Assembly: GCA_022578965.1 (NCBI GenBank) | Contig: MU400546.1 | Location: 248,001 to 312,000, forward strand | Direction of reading: 5' to 3' | From: Xylaria sp. FL1777 | Lineage: Eukaryota > Ascomycota > Sordariomycetes > Xylariales > Xylariaceae | Length of the DNA stretch: 64,000 nucleotides | In this document: piece after piece, positions 36,183-47,690 of the stretch | How the letters are laid out: every line of letters begins with the position of its first letter | Numbering within the stretch: the stretch's first letter is position 1 | Program-made: the position numbers and the translations under genes | Notes under the pieces: model-generated | What the model saw: the letters and a program-made list of their open reading frames with translations, nothing else | Databases searched by the model: none | Told to the model about the DNA's origin: nothing

Positions 36183-37332
36183 TCGGAATATAATAATAGT
36201 CCCTGTCGGATTGCTGTAATAAACACGGGAGAAAATATCACGTCGCCCCTTCCATCTATTTACTTATTCGGCGGCGCCTCATCGGGCCAAGTGACAGACA
36301 GATGTCCTCTACTTGACATAGTGCAGTCAAATTTTCGAGGTAGCGAGAGCAGAAAATGCTCCCAGGTTCTGGACAGTTAAACTTAGCTACACCGAGGTGG
36401 TCGGACCAGTTTTGTATCTACACCTTTCTTCTTTTTTCTTGTTCTTTTTTTTTCTTACGTTTTCTTTTTGGTTTTGGACGAAATGGAGTAGGACTTTAAT
36501 GTACAAAACGGAACCTACTTTCAGCGAGTAGAGAAGATATATGGGTAAAGAGAAAATCATGTATTATGTATCCTCGTAATGACGGGCGGATGGTGTTATG
36601 GGTGTGGAGATGGACATTGAGGTGAAGTATCCATTGTAGTTCCAAGTTGGTAGATGAAGGGGCAAAAAAGTGCGCAGGCACTACTTTTGGCTATCAAAGG
36701 TGGTTCTTCGTAAACCCTTAGATTAGGTATTTAGAAGTCTAAATGACAGTATGTAGAACAACGGAATGAGATACCGTTCTATATACCGCATGAGCCTGGC
36801 CTCCTATTTTTGACATTGGTGAGAGTATACACATGGGTAAGGAAAGCAATAATAGCATATATTTATGTAAGCACAATTGCTCGAAAGCCCAAGATTGTAT
36901 TAGGTACTTTTATTTGTTGGAAGAATCTCTTCTCTTTCTTTATATCTTAAATCTCAACCGCTTAAACTCTACTAATTCAAAGACTAAATAAACGGTCAAG
37001 AGAAAAAAAATAAAAAAATAAGAACTCTCACCTTCGCATGAAATGAGCTGGTCTAAATAATAATGATATTATACTTTAACTTGTTTAATTTTACTTAGTT
37101 ACTTTGTTTGGTTGTATGATACCGGTAGGCCTTTGCAGCGTTGCTTTGCTCCAGGTACCTACCTACACCGTACGCAGTACCTAGGTGGGTATAGATAGAT
37201 GACCCCACATTTAGAGGTATGCATCCAATAAAAGACACGGCGTATCGCATCAAAATTCTTATTGGATCTTTAATTTTGTTCATTTGGAAGTGTTACTATC
37301 TAGAACTCTCACCAGCACAAACAAATCCGGGC
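36183..37332. other. Spacer striatin to TRM2
   Basis: About 1.1 kb. It has a T-rich stretch at 36420-36475, AT-rich DNA at 36840-37100, and a TACCTACC/TACCTAGGTGGGTA cluster at 37150-37195. The TRM2 frame is open upstream to 37219, but the extra N-terminus (rich in Ile/Leu) is probably leader sequence. No further gene. Confidence 0.55.
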
Positions 37333-39210
37333 ATGAGGAGCCTCGGCGCATCATTGACTGCTGCAACCAGGGCATGCAATCCTTCGAAGCACTTGCCAAG
37401 GAAGCACACATTCTGCTGGCCTCTCATTCGAGAAAGGCACCCCGGTGCATGGCGCCTACAAACTACGTCGTCCAAGAACAAATTAGTCGCAGCCGCCCAA
37501 GAGGGCAATTCGTCGTTCGCAGACGTCATTGCCATGGCCTCGGAGAACCCGCGCGCTCCTACCATGGAGGACAAACCGCCAAGCTCTCATGGGAAGAGGC
37601 CTGCCTCTCATCAGAGACCCGAGCAGGGCAAGAGGAGGCAGCACAAGAAGATGCGCAAGAGGGAGCGCGACATGCAGAATGGCTCAACAGAAGAGGTCCT
37701 GGCCGCCGACATCCGCGATCTTCGAGCATCACTCACCAAAGCCGGGCTCAACGAGTTGGAGGCTGCCATGGTCGGTGATAAGTCTCTCTTGGTCCCCGGT
37801 TCCGAGGTCCTCCTCAGGGTCGTCGAGCTCTCGTCCACCGGAGATGCCCTTGCTCTACAAGAGGGCTCTTCCTCGAATCAGATTTATGTGCTCCCCTTCG
37901 CCGTGCCCGGAGATATCGTGAAGGCCAAGGTCTACCGCCATCTGTCCGAGAAGGGGTACACCGTGGCCGACTTCATCTCCGTCGTCTCACCCGCCCCCGC
38001 TCGTGATGATACCCGCGTGCGCTGTGGCTACTTTTCCAAATGCTCCGGGTGTCAATTCCAGATGCTCGACTATGCGGACCAGCTTGCGCACAAGAAGCGC
38101 ATTGTCGAGAAGGCCTTTGCCAATTTCTCGGAGCTCCCGCCCGATCTCATCCCCGCTATTGCCGATACTATCGGCAGTCCCCTGCAGTACGGTTATCGCA
38201 CCAAGCTTACGCCGCACTTCGACGGCCCTCCTGGCCCCCGAAGGAATAACACGGCGTCATTCACCCAACGTCCTGATATCGGGTTTATGCTTAAGGGTAA
38301 GCGCACAACGCTTGATATTGAAGACTGTCCTATCGCCACCGACGCAGTGCGCTTGGGCATGAAGTCCGAACGCGAGAGAATGGACCGTGAGTTTGCAAGG
38401 TATAAGAAGGGTGCTACGATCCTCCTGCGCGAGAGTACGAAGAGGGTCCCCAAGGTTTCTGCCCCGGGAGAATCTTCTGAAATCGACGAGCCCTCGTCTC
38501 ACGTCGTCAGGGTGGAGACAGACACCCACGTGGATTGGAAGACCTGCGTGACGGATAACAACGGGATGTCTACCGAGTATATTGACGACTACGTCTTCCA
38601 CAACCCGGCCGGTTCCTTCTTCCAGAATAACAACTCTATACTCCCTGTCTTCACAAACTACATCCGCCAACACATCGTCCCTCCATCTTCATCTTCATCC
38701 ACCCCGATCAAGTATCTTATCGACGCATACTCCGGCTCCGGCCTATTCACGATAACTCTCTCCAGTTTATTCCAAGGTAGCACAGGCGTAGACATTGCAG
38801 AACAATCAATAGCATTTGCGCGCACAAATGCGAAAGCCAACAATCTCCCTACGTCCCAAGCGAACTTCCTCGCCGCCGACGCAGGCGAGCTGTTCAAGAG
38901 TGTATGCTACCCGGCTAACGAAACTGTCGTGGTCCTGGACCCGCCGCGCAAGGGGTGTGACATCGATTTCTTGAACCAACTCCTCCGCTTCTCCCCGAGG
39001 CGTGTCGTTTATGTCAGCTGCAATGTCCACACCCAGGCTCGTGACATTGGCGTTCTTGTTCGCGGCAAACAAGATAATAGGGGTGTTCGCTATGCCATTG
39101 AAAGTCTACGCGGCTTTGACTTCTTCCCGCAGACGAGCCATGTCGAGGGTGTGGCTGTGTTGAACCGCGTCGATGATGATGCTACCGTGCCCCGACTCAC
39201 GACGCAATAG
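37333..39210 (+). CDS. TRM2: tRNA (uracil-5-)-methyltransferase TRM2
   Basis: SAM-dependent enzyme that makes 5-methyluridine at position 54 of tRNA. It is a single exon of 625 residues when started at ATG 37333; this start gives an Arg-rich, acid-poor N-terminus (MRSLGASLTAATRACNPSK) that could target mitochondria, while a second in-frame ATG at 37533 would give a cytosolic/nuclear form. Upstream in-frame sequence to 37219 is less likely coding. A Lys/Arg-rich segment with GKRRQHKKMRKRERD precedes a TRAM-like beta domain. Cysteines in CGYFSKCSGCQF (about residue 230) fit the iron-sulfur site of the RumA/TrmA group. The catalytic domain shows YSGSGLFTITL (SAM binding, near residue 470), VVVLDPPRKGCD, the nucleophile in VSCNVHTQ, and HVEGVAVL at the end. 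All catalytic motifs are present. It converges with the UNC-45-like gene. Confidence 0.92.
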   Translation: MRSLGASLTAATRACNPSKHLPRKHTFCWPLIRERHPGAWRLQTTSSKNKLVAAAQEGNSSFADVIAMASENPRAPTMEDKPPSSHGKRPASHQRPEQGKRRQHKKMRKRERDMQNGSTEEVLAADIRDLRASLTKAGLNELEAAMVGDKSLLVPGSEVLLRVVELSSTGDALALQEGSSSNQIYVLPFAVPGDIVKAKVYRHLSEKGYTVADFISVVSPAPARDDTRVRCGYFSKCSGCQFQMLDYADQLAHKKRIVEKAFANFSELPPDLIPAIADTIGSPLQYGYRTKLTPHFDGPPGPRRNNTASFTQRPDIGFMLKGKRTTLDIEDCPIATDAVRLGMKSERERMDREFARYKKGATILLRESTKRVPKVSAPGESSEIDEPSSHVVRVETDTHVDWKTCVTDNNGMSTEYIDDYVFHNPAGSFFQNNNSILPVFTNYIRQHIVPPSSSSSTPIKYLIDAYSGSGLFTITLSSLFQGSTGVDIAEQSIAFARTNAKANNLPTSQANFLAADAGELFKSVCYPANETVVVLDPPRKGCDIDFLNQLLRFSPRRVVYVSCNVHTQARDIGVLVRGKQDNRGVRYAIESLRGFDFFPQTSHVEGVAVLNRVDDDATVPRLTTQ

Positions 39211-39518
39211 CGATCTTTTGTATCACAGTGATGATGGGATTTTGGGCTGTTCGAGTTGCATTAAATGCGCGCAGCGAAGTTGCGACGCCGGCGTTTACAC
39301 TGTATGATAGACAGATCGGGTATATATGAGTGCGGCGGGAGACTAGAAGTGCAGTTTCTCGGATTATGTTTCATACACGCTCTAAGGGACAGAGCCACTA
39401 GCAAGATGTGTAATTTTGAAGACAGAAGGATGGTAACCCTATATTACAGATCGGCCGCATTTGTCACATAGCCAGGTTAATAATAAATGGTGTGGTTTGC
39501 AATAATGAATGTATGTAT
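39211..39518. other. Convergent spacer TRM2 / UNC-45
   Basis: 308 bp between the stop codons of two convergent genes. It is not coding and presumably carries overlapping 3' ends. Confidence 0.6.
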
Positions 39519-41809
39519 TTAGTTTTCCTCGAGTAAAACTTTTATTGCCTGCACTGTGACCTCGATGACCTCGGCTCTCCGACTCGTCTTAGCGCAAGTC
39601 TTCAGAATCTCCAGGCCGTTTTTGTCGCAAATCTCTTTCCGTGCCAACTTGCCCGTTTCGCCTTCGTGTGAAACCATGTTATAAACGATAAATACGCCGC
39701 GATGTCGTAAGTCTTCATTATCTTCAGCACATAGACTTAGTACAACCTCGACTCCACGCTTCCTCTTAGCAATACCTCGCACAACTTCTTCGTATGCCGC
39801 AAGTGACGCTAATGCACCCCCTGCGGCGCTCCGTGTGGCCTCATCTTCGGCATCGGCGAGTGCCAGTAAAATATGTAGGCGATCAGCTGCCTGGGGAGTA
39901 CCTGCAACATACAGGGCCACGCCTTCTACACACTGTACCAAGTTACAGATGAGCTCCGTTGCCGCTTTAGAGACTAAATGATGGGAAGATAGAAGCTGCT
40001 CTTCTATTTCGGGCAACGCAAGGCGGAGAATGGTCGCCCGTGTATCGTCATCTGTCGAGGCAAGGTTGGTGAGCGCCATCAGTGCTTCAAAGCTGGGTAA
40101 AAGGTCACGGGTTTCAGCGACCGGATCTGGTGGAAGAATAGAAACTAGAGGCCGGATGGCTGCATTCTGCGGGCGGGCGCGTGTGCCTCCAAAAACGAGA
40201 GATGGGTTAGTACTGATTAAAATGCGAGCGAGAGCCTGCGCTGCCGTGCGTTTTGCTTGTACATCGGTATTGGGTAGTGTAGACCATGCCGCAATCAACA
40301 AATTAACTGCGCCTTGCTGGGAGAGCTGGCCGCGGAGACTAGTAGTTGCAGAAAGGGAAGATACTATGGATATGATGAGTGAAAGAGATGCACTTGATCC
40401 GTGACGACTGTGAGTCACTAGAACAGGGACAATACCCGCTTCAAAAACCCGTTTACAACGATTAGCGACGTGATCATTATCGTTGAGGGGATTCGGTGCT
40501 GCTAGTTTGCCAGCAGCATTGGCATAGGCCTTAAGCTGATTCATCTTCTTCTCTTCTTCGGACTGCGCTGGCTGATAGCGGGTAAGATTCATAAATATAC
40601 TGAGAGCACCATAAGTAAGGAGCGACTTGGCGGGAGCATCACCAAGGATGTAAACCAAGTTCTTCAATAGTTCTGGGTTATGTGCGACTTCTTCTTTGAC
40701 CGTAGGTTGGATGGTAGCATATGCTAGACCCTCGACGGAATGTCCTTTACCACTCTCGGGATCGGTGAGCAACAATGTGGTGAATTTCTTGGATAAGTCC
40801 TCGATGCTGGTTATTGCGGGTTGAATTCTGCCTTCGCCGCCCTTTGTTGTTTGCTGTGTTGTCGATGGCACTGCCTGAAACCAACCAGATCAGCCCTGCG
40901 CATCAAGGCGCCAATTCACCTTCTCCACGCTAGATTTTCGCGAGTAGGTAGTCCCCTATCAGGAAACCTAAGGGTGCCTACCGTCAATTTCGCCAAGATG
41001 ACGGCGGCAAGATGTTGAACGGCCTGGGAGTGTCTCCTCATGGCAATAGAGCCGGGGGTGATTTCTACGTCCGGATCAGCGGCATGAACAGCGCTAGATA
41101 GCGCTTCAGGGTCTTGGTTGACAACCTCTTCTAGCCATTCGGTACAATAGGTCCGGACGGGCTGGCGGCACTCGGGGTACATTGAGGCGGCATTCAACAT
41201 CTCGAGGCAGGCCGTTTCTACCTTGCGGCTCTTCCATTTCCTGCGCATCAAGGAAGCAAGGCTTGGTAGAAAGCCCTCGCTAAGGAACATCTCGACTGTG
41301 GGTGTCGGAGCGATGGGGAAGACCGAGGCAGCGACACAAAAGGCGACGATGTAATCGTCGTAGGTCCCCCTCTGAACGCGGTCAAAGAAAAATTTCTTCA
41401 GAGCGTGCGCACCCTTGTCTTTGGCGGCCCCGAAATATGCTGAAACAGTCAATGTGGCATGATCGCGGACGGCATCAGATTGTCTCATGTCTAGATAGCC
41501 AAGTAGGGTGTCGACGCAAACATCGTCTAGGACGTCACAAATGGATCCAGCTTCAGCTCTCTTCTGCTCTTCCATGTCAAGTGGTAGATCTGCATAGAAG
41601 TTTCTAGTCCTGCTAATCTTGGGAAGCTTGGCATTCCAGTCGGCCTCGTCGTTGAGAAGATAGGCCAGTCGGTCGAGGGTCAGGCAGGTATCACCGTCTT
41701 CCTGGCCACCCTCCATCAACCGGGCGAGGAGAAGCTGAGACTGTTCAACGGGGTTGAGCTTGCTCATCTCAGCTAGTTCAGATGCTCCAACCGTCGCCGT
41801 CTGATCCAT
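39519..41809 (-). CDS. UCS-domain myosin chaperone (UNC-45 / CRO1 / She4)
   Basis: Chaperone that folds and stabilises myosin motor domains; the Podospora member CRO1 is needed for septation and the switch from coenocytic to cellular growth. Two exons, 41809-40982 and 40874-39519, are joined in phase 0 (donor GTAGGC, acceptor TTTCAG), giving 727 residues. The whole length is an all-helical armadillo-like repeat fold. Visible blocks include RTYCTEWLEEVV near residue 230, VEGLAYATIQPTVKEE near residue 330, YGALSIFMNLTRYQPAQSEEE near residue 375, and MALTNLASTDDDTR near residue 560 (a UCS hallmark region), ending AIKVLLEEN. Animal UNC-45 has N-terminal TPR repeats; these are absent, as in fungal members. 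It is divergently transcribed from TFB4. Confidence 0.9.
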
Positions 41810-43619
41810 CGTGCTCGAGATGATACAAGGAGTGTGAGAAGTTATGGGTAGACAGGCGGAGGTAAATAGGAGAGTTAGGGTAATTTGTGTGTCAAGCCTG
41901 GGCGTATCTGGATCTCAGTAGGCGGTGTAAATAGAATAGGTACTCGTTGTCTACGTAGGCTCTGGCTCCTGTCGAGTTGGTTTACGACGAGTGACGTGCT
42001 TTGATTGTCTTTGTTGTTCCTTGTTATAGTATAGTTATCTAAGCTAGGGACCTTTGCGATGACATGTAGTTGTAAGAGGGAAGGAGAGAAAACAGAAGAG
42101 GAAGAGGGAGTAGGGCAGGAATGAAGAGAGATGGCCGTGAATCTATAGGTAGCAGGAGGGATGAAGTATGCGTTTGGGAAGTGCTAGAGTTTCGTTGGAT
42201 CGGTGGTAGCCTAGCCGTAGGTTCATCACTAAATGAAAAGACAAAAAGAGGCCCCGAGATTTGAACACCTACTAAGACAAAAGCTTAACAACGTAACGGA
42301 ACTACCTCGAGAGTTGCGGGTTTCTTAGACTGTGTGTGAATGTACATACATGAATGAATACAAGGGCACTGTGGGAGGGAGAGGATGGAGGAACGAAAAA
42401 AGAGACAAGGGCAAAAAATAAGAAAAATGATATAGAAAAAAGAGGATGGATTGAGGGATGACGATGGGATCTAATATCTATATGTGTACCCTGCCTACAT
42501 GTAGGTACACAGATATATCTGGATACCATACAGGCGGATATAAGGGAGAACGCATCGACCACCTGGGTGATGAAAGACGGAAGACAAAAATAGCTCAGAT
42601 GTGTCGATTTTAAGGGTAAAGGGAGCACCGCAAGCTCAAGAAGAGGAAGGATAAAAGAAAGGGTAAAAGAAAGGCATGTGACAAGTCCGTACCGACGAAA
42701 CCTTAGCTCCGGCATAGTAAGACGCAGAGGGTGTGTGCAGAAGGGGGCCAGGTGACGAGAGTTCTCTTGGTGGGGAAGATGAGACTTTGAGAAGTTGTGA
42801 AGAAAGTTGAGTGAAGCAAGGGAAGGGAGAGGGGGAGGGGAAATTGTAAAGTACCTACCTACTTAGTAGGTAGGTACATAGGTAGATAGGCATGGAGGTG
42901 CCTATGTAGGTGCGATTACGTACCTATCCTAATCCTTTTCTCTTTTCCTCTTTCCTTCCAACTCTGATGGAGATAGGGTGAGAGGAAGTTGCTGCTCATG
43001 AATCTGAAGAACACCCAAACGTTAGGTGAAAGTAGGTGGGACTTTTGCGAGAGAGCTTCTGACCTCCAGAGCGATCATTCTTCAGCGCTAAGCTTATCCT
43101 AAAGAGGTTAGTAAATAGATGCTGTATGTACCTTATGACGTTGATAGGCGCCGGCTAGTACTCAGTACGGATAGGTACCTACATACGTAGTAGGTATACT
43201 TAGTAGGTACATGTAAGAGGGGCATTACATGTGAAACGCAAATCTGTGCTCAGCCTCTACCTAGGTAGGTACCTAATTAGGTACATTTCCAATTCCTAGG
43301 TATGATAGATCTAGGTAATCTACCTTATACACATACTCTGCACATACCTACATCACCGTTCACCTCCTGGAACTCAAAGCATAACTACACTACATCTATA
43401 CGTGTATGCTGTCATTTCAATCCAAGTAATCCAAATCAGGCTCGTCACTGTATCGCGAGCCATAACCTGCAAGGAATGCAGCTCTGCCGCCAGCCCTGCC
43501 TTATATAGGTAGTCTAACGTCCTCTCTTTGAACGTCGCGCCGGTATTACGATAGCTACGGTAGGACGGCAATAGCGGGGGCAGCTGGCTGCCTAGGTATG
43601 ATCTGGGCGTATCCAGAAG
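41810..43619. other. Divergent promoter region UNC-45 / TFB4
   Basis: About 1.8 kb. It contains purine-rich tracts (plus strand, 42330-42840), and GTAGGTA / TACCTAGG clusters at 42855-42925 and 43165-43330. A minus-strand frame 42715-42302 is a low-complexity Ser/Leu/Phe-rich reading of the purine tract. A tRNA-like fragment at 42248-42308 was examined and rejected. No gene. Confidence 0.5.
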
Positions 43620-44762
43620 ATGAATCGTATCGATGCCTCGGAACATTACGACGAGAGCGCTTTCACGAGCCAGACGCCGTCGCTCCTGACTGTGATCATC
43701 GACACCAATCCCCGCGCCTGGGCCGCCATCCACGACCTCCTCCCCATCTCCAAGGCCATTGCGAACATCCTCGTCTTCATAAACGCCCACCTCGCCTACG
43801 GCAACGAGAACCAAGTCGCCATCCTTGCCGCGCACACCAACCGCGCGGTTTGGCTCTATCCCGCCTCACCCAATCCCGACCACACCCTCTCCAGCCGGCG
43901 CCGCAATGGCAGCGGAGGTGGTCCTGATGTCCAGATGACGGGCGTCGATGGCCACGGCCACGGCCAGCACCCACGGGAGCCTCAGCTCGGAACTTCCGCC
44001 AACAAATACCCCCAGTTTGCTAAGATTGAGTCGTCCATCCTCGCCTCTCTGCGCTCTCTCATCGACAACACGACCCCGTCCGACCTCAACCCAACCACTC
44101 TGATCTCCGGTGCCCTCAGCATGGCCCTCTCCTACATCCACAAGACATCGCTCGCCTTCGAGCCGCCTAAGACATCTGCCGATCCAGCCAACCCGACCAC
44201 CGCCCCGTCGACAAAACCAGCCGCCCCGAACCTCCACGCCCGCATCCTTGTGCTCTCCGTCTCAGAGTCCGAGCCCGCGCAATACATCCCGACCATGAAC
44301 GCCGTGTTTGCTGCCTCACACGCGCGGATCCCAATCGACACACTCGCCCTGTACTCGGCCCCCACCTTTCTTCAGCAAGCGGCCTTTATAACGAATGGTA
44401 TTTTTCTCTCCGCCGTTGCCAACCCGCGTGGTCTTCTCACATACTTGATGTTTGGCTTCCTCGCCGATGTTGACGCCCGCGCCTCCCTCGTCACCCCCAC
44501 CCAAGATTCCGTCGACTTCCGTGCGGCATGCTTCTGCCACCGCAAGGTCGTTGATACAGGTTTCGTCTGTAGCATCTGTCTCAGCATCTTCTGCGACATC
44601 CCCGACAATGCCGAGTGTCTCACCTGTGGAACCAAGCTCGCGCTCGGCAACTACGGCGCTAAGCCGGCTGTCATCCCGCGCAAGAAGAAGAAGAGGAAGC
44701 GCGTTAATGGTGCTGGAAGGGAAGAGACAGGGAGCGCTACGGGGACACCGGGGCCGGTTTAG
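43620..44762 (+). CDS. TFB4: TFIIH core subunit TFB4 (p34)
   Basis: Subunit of the TFIIH core used in RNA polymerase II initiation and nucleotide excision repair, partner of the p44 subunit. It is a single exon of 380 residues. The N-terminal von Willebrand A-like fold begins TPSLLTVIIDTNPRAWAAI (about residues 20-38), with FINAHLAYGNENQVAILAAH near residue 52. An Asn/Gly/His-rich insert follows near residue 100. The segment PTFLQQAAFITNGIFL near residue 250 is typical of the family, and a C4-type zinc finger lies at residues about 302-340 (CFCHRK, CSIC, CLTCG). A Lys/Arg-rich nuclear-type tail (KKKKRKRV) ends the protein. An ATG at 43598, 22 bases upstream, is out of frame and would overlap this gene if transcribed. 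Confidence 0.93.
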   Translation: MNRIDASEHYDESAFTSQTPSLLTVIIDTNPRAWAAIHDLLPISKAIANILVFINAHLAYGNENQVAILAAHTNRAVWLYPASPNPDHTLSSRRRNGSGGGPDVQMTGVDGHGHGQHPREPQLGTSANKYPQFAKIESSILASLRSLIDNTTPSDLNPTTLISGALSMALSYIHKTSLAFEPPKTSADPANPTTAPSTKPAAPNLHARILVLSVSESEPAQYIPTMNAVFAASHARIPIDTLALYSAPTFLQQAAFITNGIFLSAVANPRGLLTYLMFGFLADVDARASLVTPTQDSVDFRAACFCHRKVVDTGFVCSICLSIFCDIPDNAECLTCGTKLALGNYGAKPAVIPRKKKKRKRVNGAGREETGSATGTPGPV

Positions 44763-45698
44763 TCCGCAGTGACGGATGGCATGGGAACGCTGGTGGTGTT
44801 GCCGTATCGGGGTCCGGACTCAACTGGGTGATCTGTTGTTCCTGTTGTTGAAAAATAATCATGCTATTCGCGGTAGAGTCGATAATGTCTATCCTCTGCT
44901 AACTCAGTATATCCATAAATTGAAAAAGAATATCTCGATCTATTGATCAGCCCATCTATCCATCTATGCCGAATCATATACGATTCTATAGAGCGAAAGC
45001 ATGTCCTACAATAGCAGGCAGAGCTGTGTGATTGCGAGTGAGTATTTAATTATATAAGCACATGACGTAGGTATCGAAGTATAGGGAATGAAGTCTTCGC
45101 GTGATTTATATCTAACCGTCTACTTGTCTAGCTGTCTAGCCCTCTAGCCCTCTTCACTACCTACCTAGGTAGGTAGGTGACAAATGGCATTTACTCTTCT
45201 CCACCCTTTTAGCTCCTACGGCCGTGTCATCCGATTTACATATGCTTTGAACCGAATCCACCGATGATAGTACCTAGAGATTGGGCGAGGGGAGAGTGCA
45301 ATGGGGTAAGCACTGAGATAAGTCGAAGAGGGAAAAGAAGGATAAGGAAAAGAAATAGAAGAAGATACTCCGCCCATGCTGTTGTTGAAGAAAAAAAGTG
45401 CTTGCTGGGCTAGGGGAACTGGAAACCAATTTGGAAAAAAGGGAGAATGGAGGTGAGGAAAGAAGGGTGAGTAGGGTGTAGGGTAAGGGTATCGAACGCT
45501 ATCTAGCTTCTAAGCGACCTGCGATCTATGCAAAGAAAGAAATCAAGTTTTATTCTTTCCATTCACCACGATGGAATAAAATCTTGTACCTTCCGTCTTT
45601 CCATGATAGAATAGCAAATAAGTTAGCTGGTGGCATAATTAGATGACCTAGTGAGTAAACTTGGCGCTCAGGTCCAAGTCCCTATCTTGTCCATCCTG
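44763..45698. other. Convergent spacer TFB4 / taspase
   Basis: About 940 bp with an ACCTACCTAGGTAGGTAGGTG cluster at 45159-45180. It is otherwise purine-rich, non-coding DNA holding both 3' ends. No gene is seen. Confidence 0.55.
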
Positions 45699-47690
45699 TC
45701 AGATGCGAATCTTGCGAGCGCCCTGTGCGATGCTGCTACCTCCTTCGTGGATCCGCGACATGACGCACGCGGGGTTCTGATCATTCGAGCCCATCGACGC
45801 CAGCGCGAACGACTCAGTATTGTGTGCAAAATACAGGTAGTACCCCCCGGGTGTCTTCTTGACGGCCATCACGCCGATGGCCCCTGTGGACGTCGACTCT
45901 CGCACCCCTGGGTGCCCGAGGAAGTCGTTGACGATGAAGCTCTCGAGGATCACGTTCTCGTCATCCTCGGATGCGTCTCGACCATCTGCACCGCGCACAC
46001 TGCCCTGATAGATGCGCTCGGCGCACCGCTGCGAGGCCATGGTCGTAGCCATGTGCTCGCCTGTCCCACTGGTTACTGCCGCGACCGTCACTGCATCGGC
46101 GTCGTGGCTGTCCGGGGGGACCACGGCTGTACCAACACCTACTAGCGCTGCAGGCCCAATTCGTCCTCGGTGTTTCATGCCGATACCACCTGACGATGAG
46201 CCGGCAGCTATGCGGCCCAATTGGTCGATGGCTATGGCGCCTACAGTGTCAGTGATCCGATCCTCGTCCTCTGCGTCTCTATTGTGCCCTGGGTTTGTCG
46301 CTCGACGAGAAACGGGCCATCGCAAGGTGTAGGTTCTTGGTGCTGCGGAAACTAGGGTACTTCCATCGTCACTGGCGCCGTCGTGGGGGGCTATGTACGA
46401 TCGAACTGGGCTCGTACAGTCGTCTATGTATTCATCGCTATGGGCAGGTAGAAAGCGCTGTCGCTTGTGCGAAAGGGATGACCCCAGGAAGCTGAGCGGG
46501 CTGCGTTCCGGTGTGGGTTTTGAAGGAGTCTGGGCTGTTCCCGTTGATGGAGAGGACATGGGTGATTGGAGGTTCTGTGGACCTAACCATGGAGAGGTAG
46601 AAGATGGCGAATCCGGCTGCCCCTCGTTCCACGTCCCCATCAATATGGCATTTGTGTGCTCTTTACGAGGGTCTTGGTCGTATTGTGGAGGTGTCTCACT
46701 ACGGCTTGATGACACCATCTGAATATCCCGGCTTTCTGCCCGCCTCAGATCGTCTCGCCATCGAATGAAACGGTCACGGGCATTCTTGGATATGAGATTG
46801 TCGTTAGTGACGAGCTCCATACCCGAGTCCCTAGCGAAGTCCCTGGCTCCCTCGCAGACGAGGAGGTTAGGAGGAACACGGCGAAGCGATAGTGGCTTGT
46901 TGCTACTTTCAAGGATCAGCCGTGCAAGGGTGATAGGATTCTTGACGTCTGCGGAATCGCTTCTGTCAGTGGATTTCAATTTAGGAGTGACTAGCTAGAG
47001 GAGAGCAGCGGAGAAAATCTTACTCGGTACGGCGCCGCAGGCGCCGCTACGGCCAAAGTGGTCTACCATCGTAGCATCGCACTCGACAGTGCCATCAATA
47101 GCTAGGTTGCTGCCGTAGCCAGCATTTGTTATCTCCTTGTTTTCGAGAACTACGAGGGCAGCTTCGGCAGCCTCAGTAGCTGGACGCCCAGCCTTGAGTG
47201 CCTTCATACCTACACGAGCAGCTCTACCAGGTCTGATGTTAGTACGGTCGTAACCTCGGAAGGAGAAGTTGAGACACACTTACTCGCTACAGGCTCTGAG
47301 ATGGTGCTCCTCGTTTGCTGTGCTGTGGTAGCCGGCTCCAGCGTGAATGAAGATAGCGGTAACAGGTTTCCCCCAACGCTTGTTCCCCTTGTCTGCGGCC
47401 CCATCTACTGTGAATATATTGTTTCCTGTAGTCTCAATGTGCTGTGCACAACCACCTACATCATCGGCGTTGCTCAGATCGACGGGATTGCAAATCGTGG
47501 GATGACTGGACCCGACGGTTGCTTGTGTTCTTGTAGGAGGAGAGGGCTCCTCTTTTTCATGATCCCTCTGCCCCAGAAGGGAGCGAATTTGATGATGATA
47601 AGTCCGCAGAGGTTCCGGTTCGTTACGCCGCGAGTCTACAAATTGGAATTGCTCACCGGATGGGGCATGATGCTGTGATGAATCTGACAT
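45699..47690 (-). CDS. Taspase-type threonine aspartase (isoaspartyl peptidase/asparaginase family)
   Basis: Ntn hydrolase of the type 2 asparaginase family that self-cleaves before a threonine, which then becomes the nucleophile. Three exons, 47690-47284, 47223-47024 and 46948-45699, give 618 residues; branch points TACTAAC and CTGAC are clear. The nearer AG after the first branch (6 bp away) was skipped in favour of the one about 14 bp away. IFIHAGAGYHS (about residue 115) and NAGYGSNLAIDGTVECDA (about residue 170) form the alpha-subunit core. The cleavage site is ITD-TVGAIAID, placing the nucleophile near Thr437, followed by SSSGGIGMKHRGRIGPAAL. A Ser/Pro-rich linker of over 100 residues precedes this site, and the first 100 residues are non-conserved. 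The KHRGRIG segment fits Taspase1 better than ordinary asparaginases. Protein substrates in fungi are unknown. Confidence 0.88.

Noticed and set aside
42248..42308. tRNA-like fragment on the minus strand with a TTCAAAT T-loop motif, a 5 bp stem around CTTTTGT, and a following T5 run
   Set aside because: Only about 61 nt long; the D-arm and T-stem do not pair and the acceptor stem has only four or five pairs. At best a decayed tRNA; a covariance-model search would decide.
42302..42715. Minus-strand frame of 137 codons, Ser/Leu/Phe-rich
   Set aside because: Low-complexity reading of a purine-rich upstream tract; no domain or splice partner.
45470..45492. GTAGGGTGTAGGGTAAGGG, telomere-like bases
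   Set aside because: Too short and irregular to be a TTAGGG array; typical purine-rich spacer sequence.
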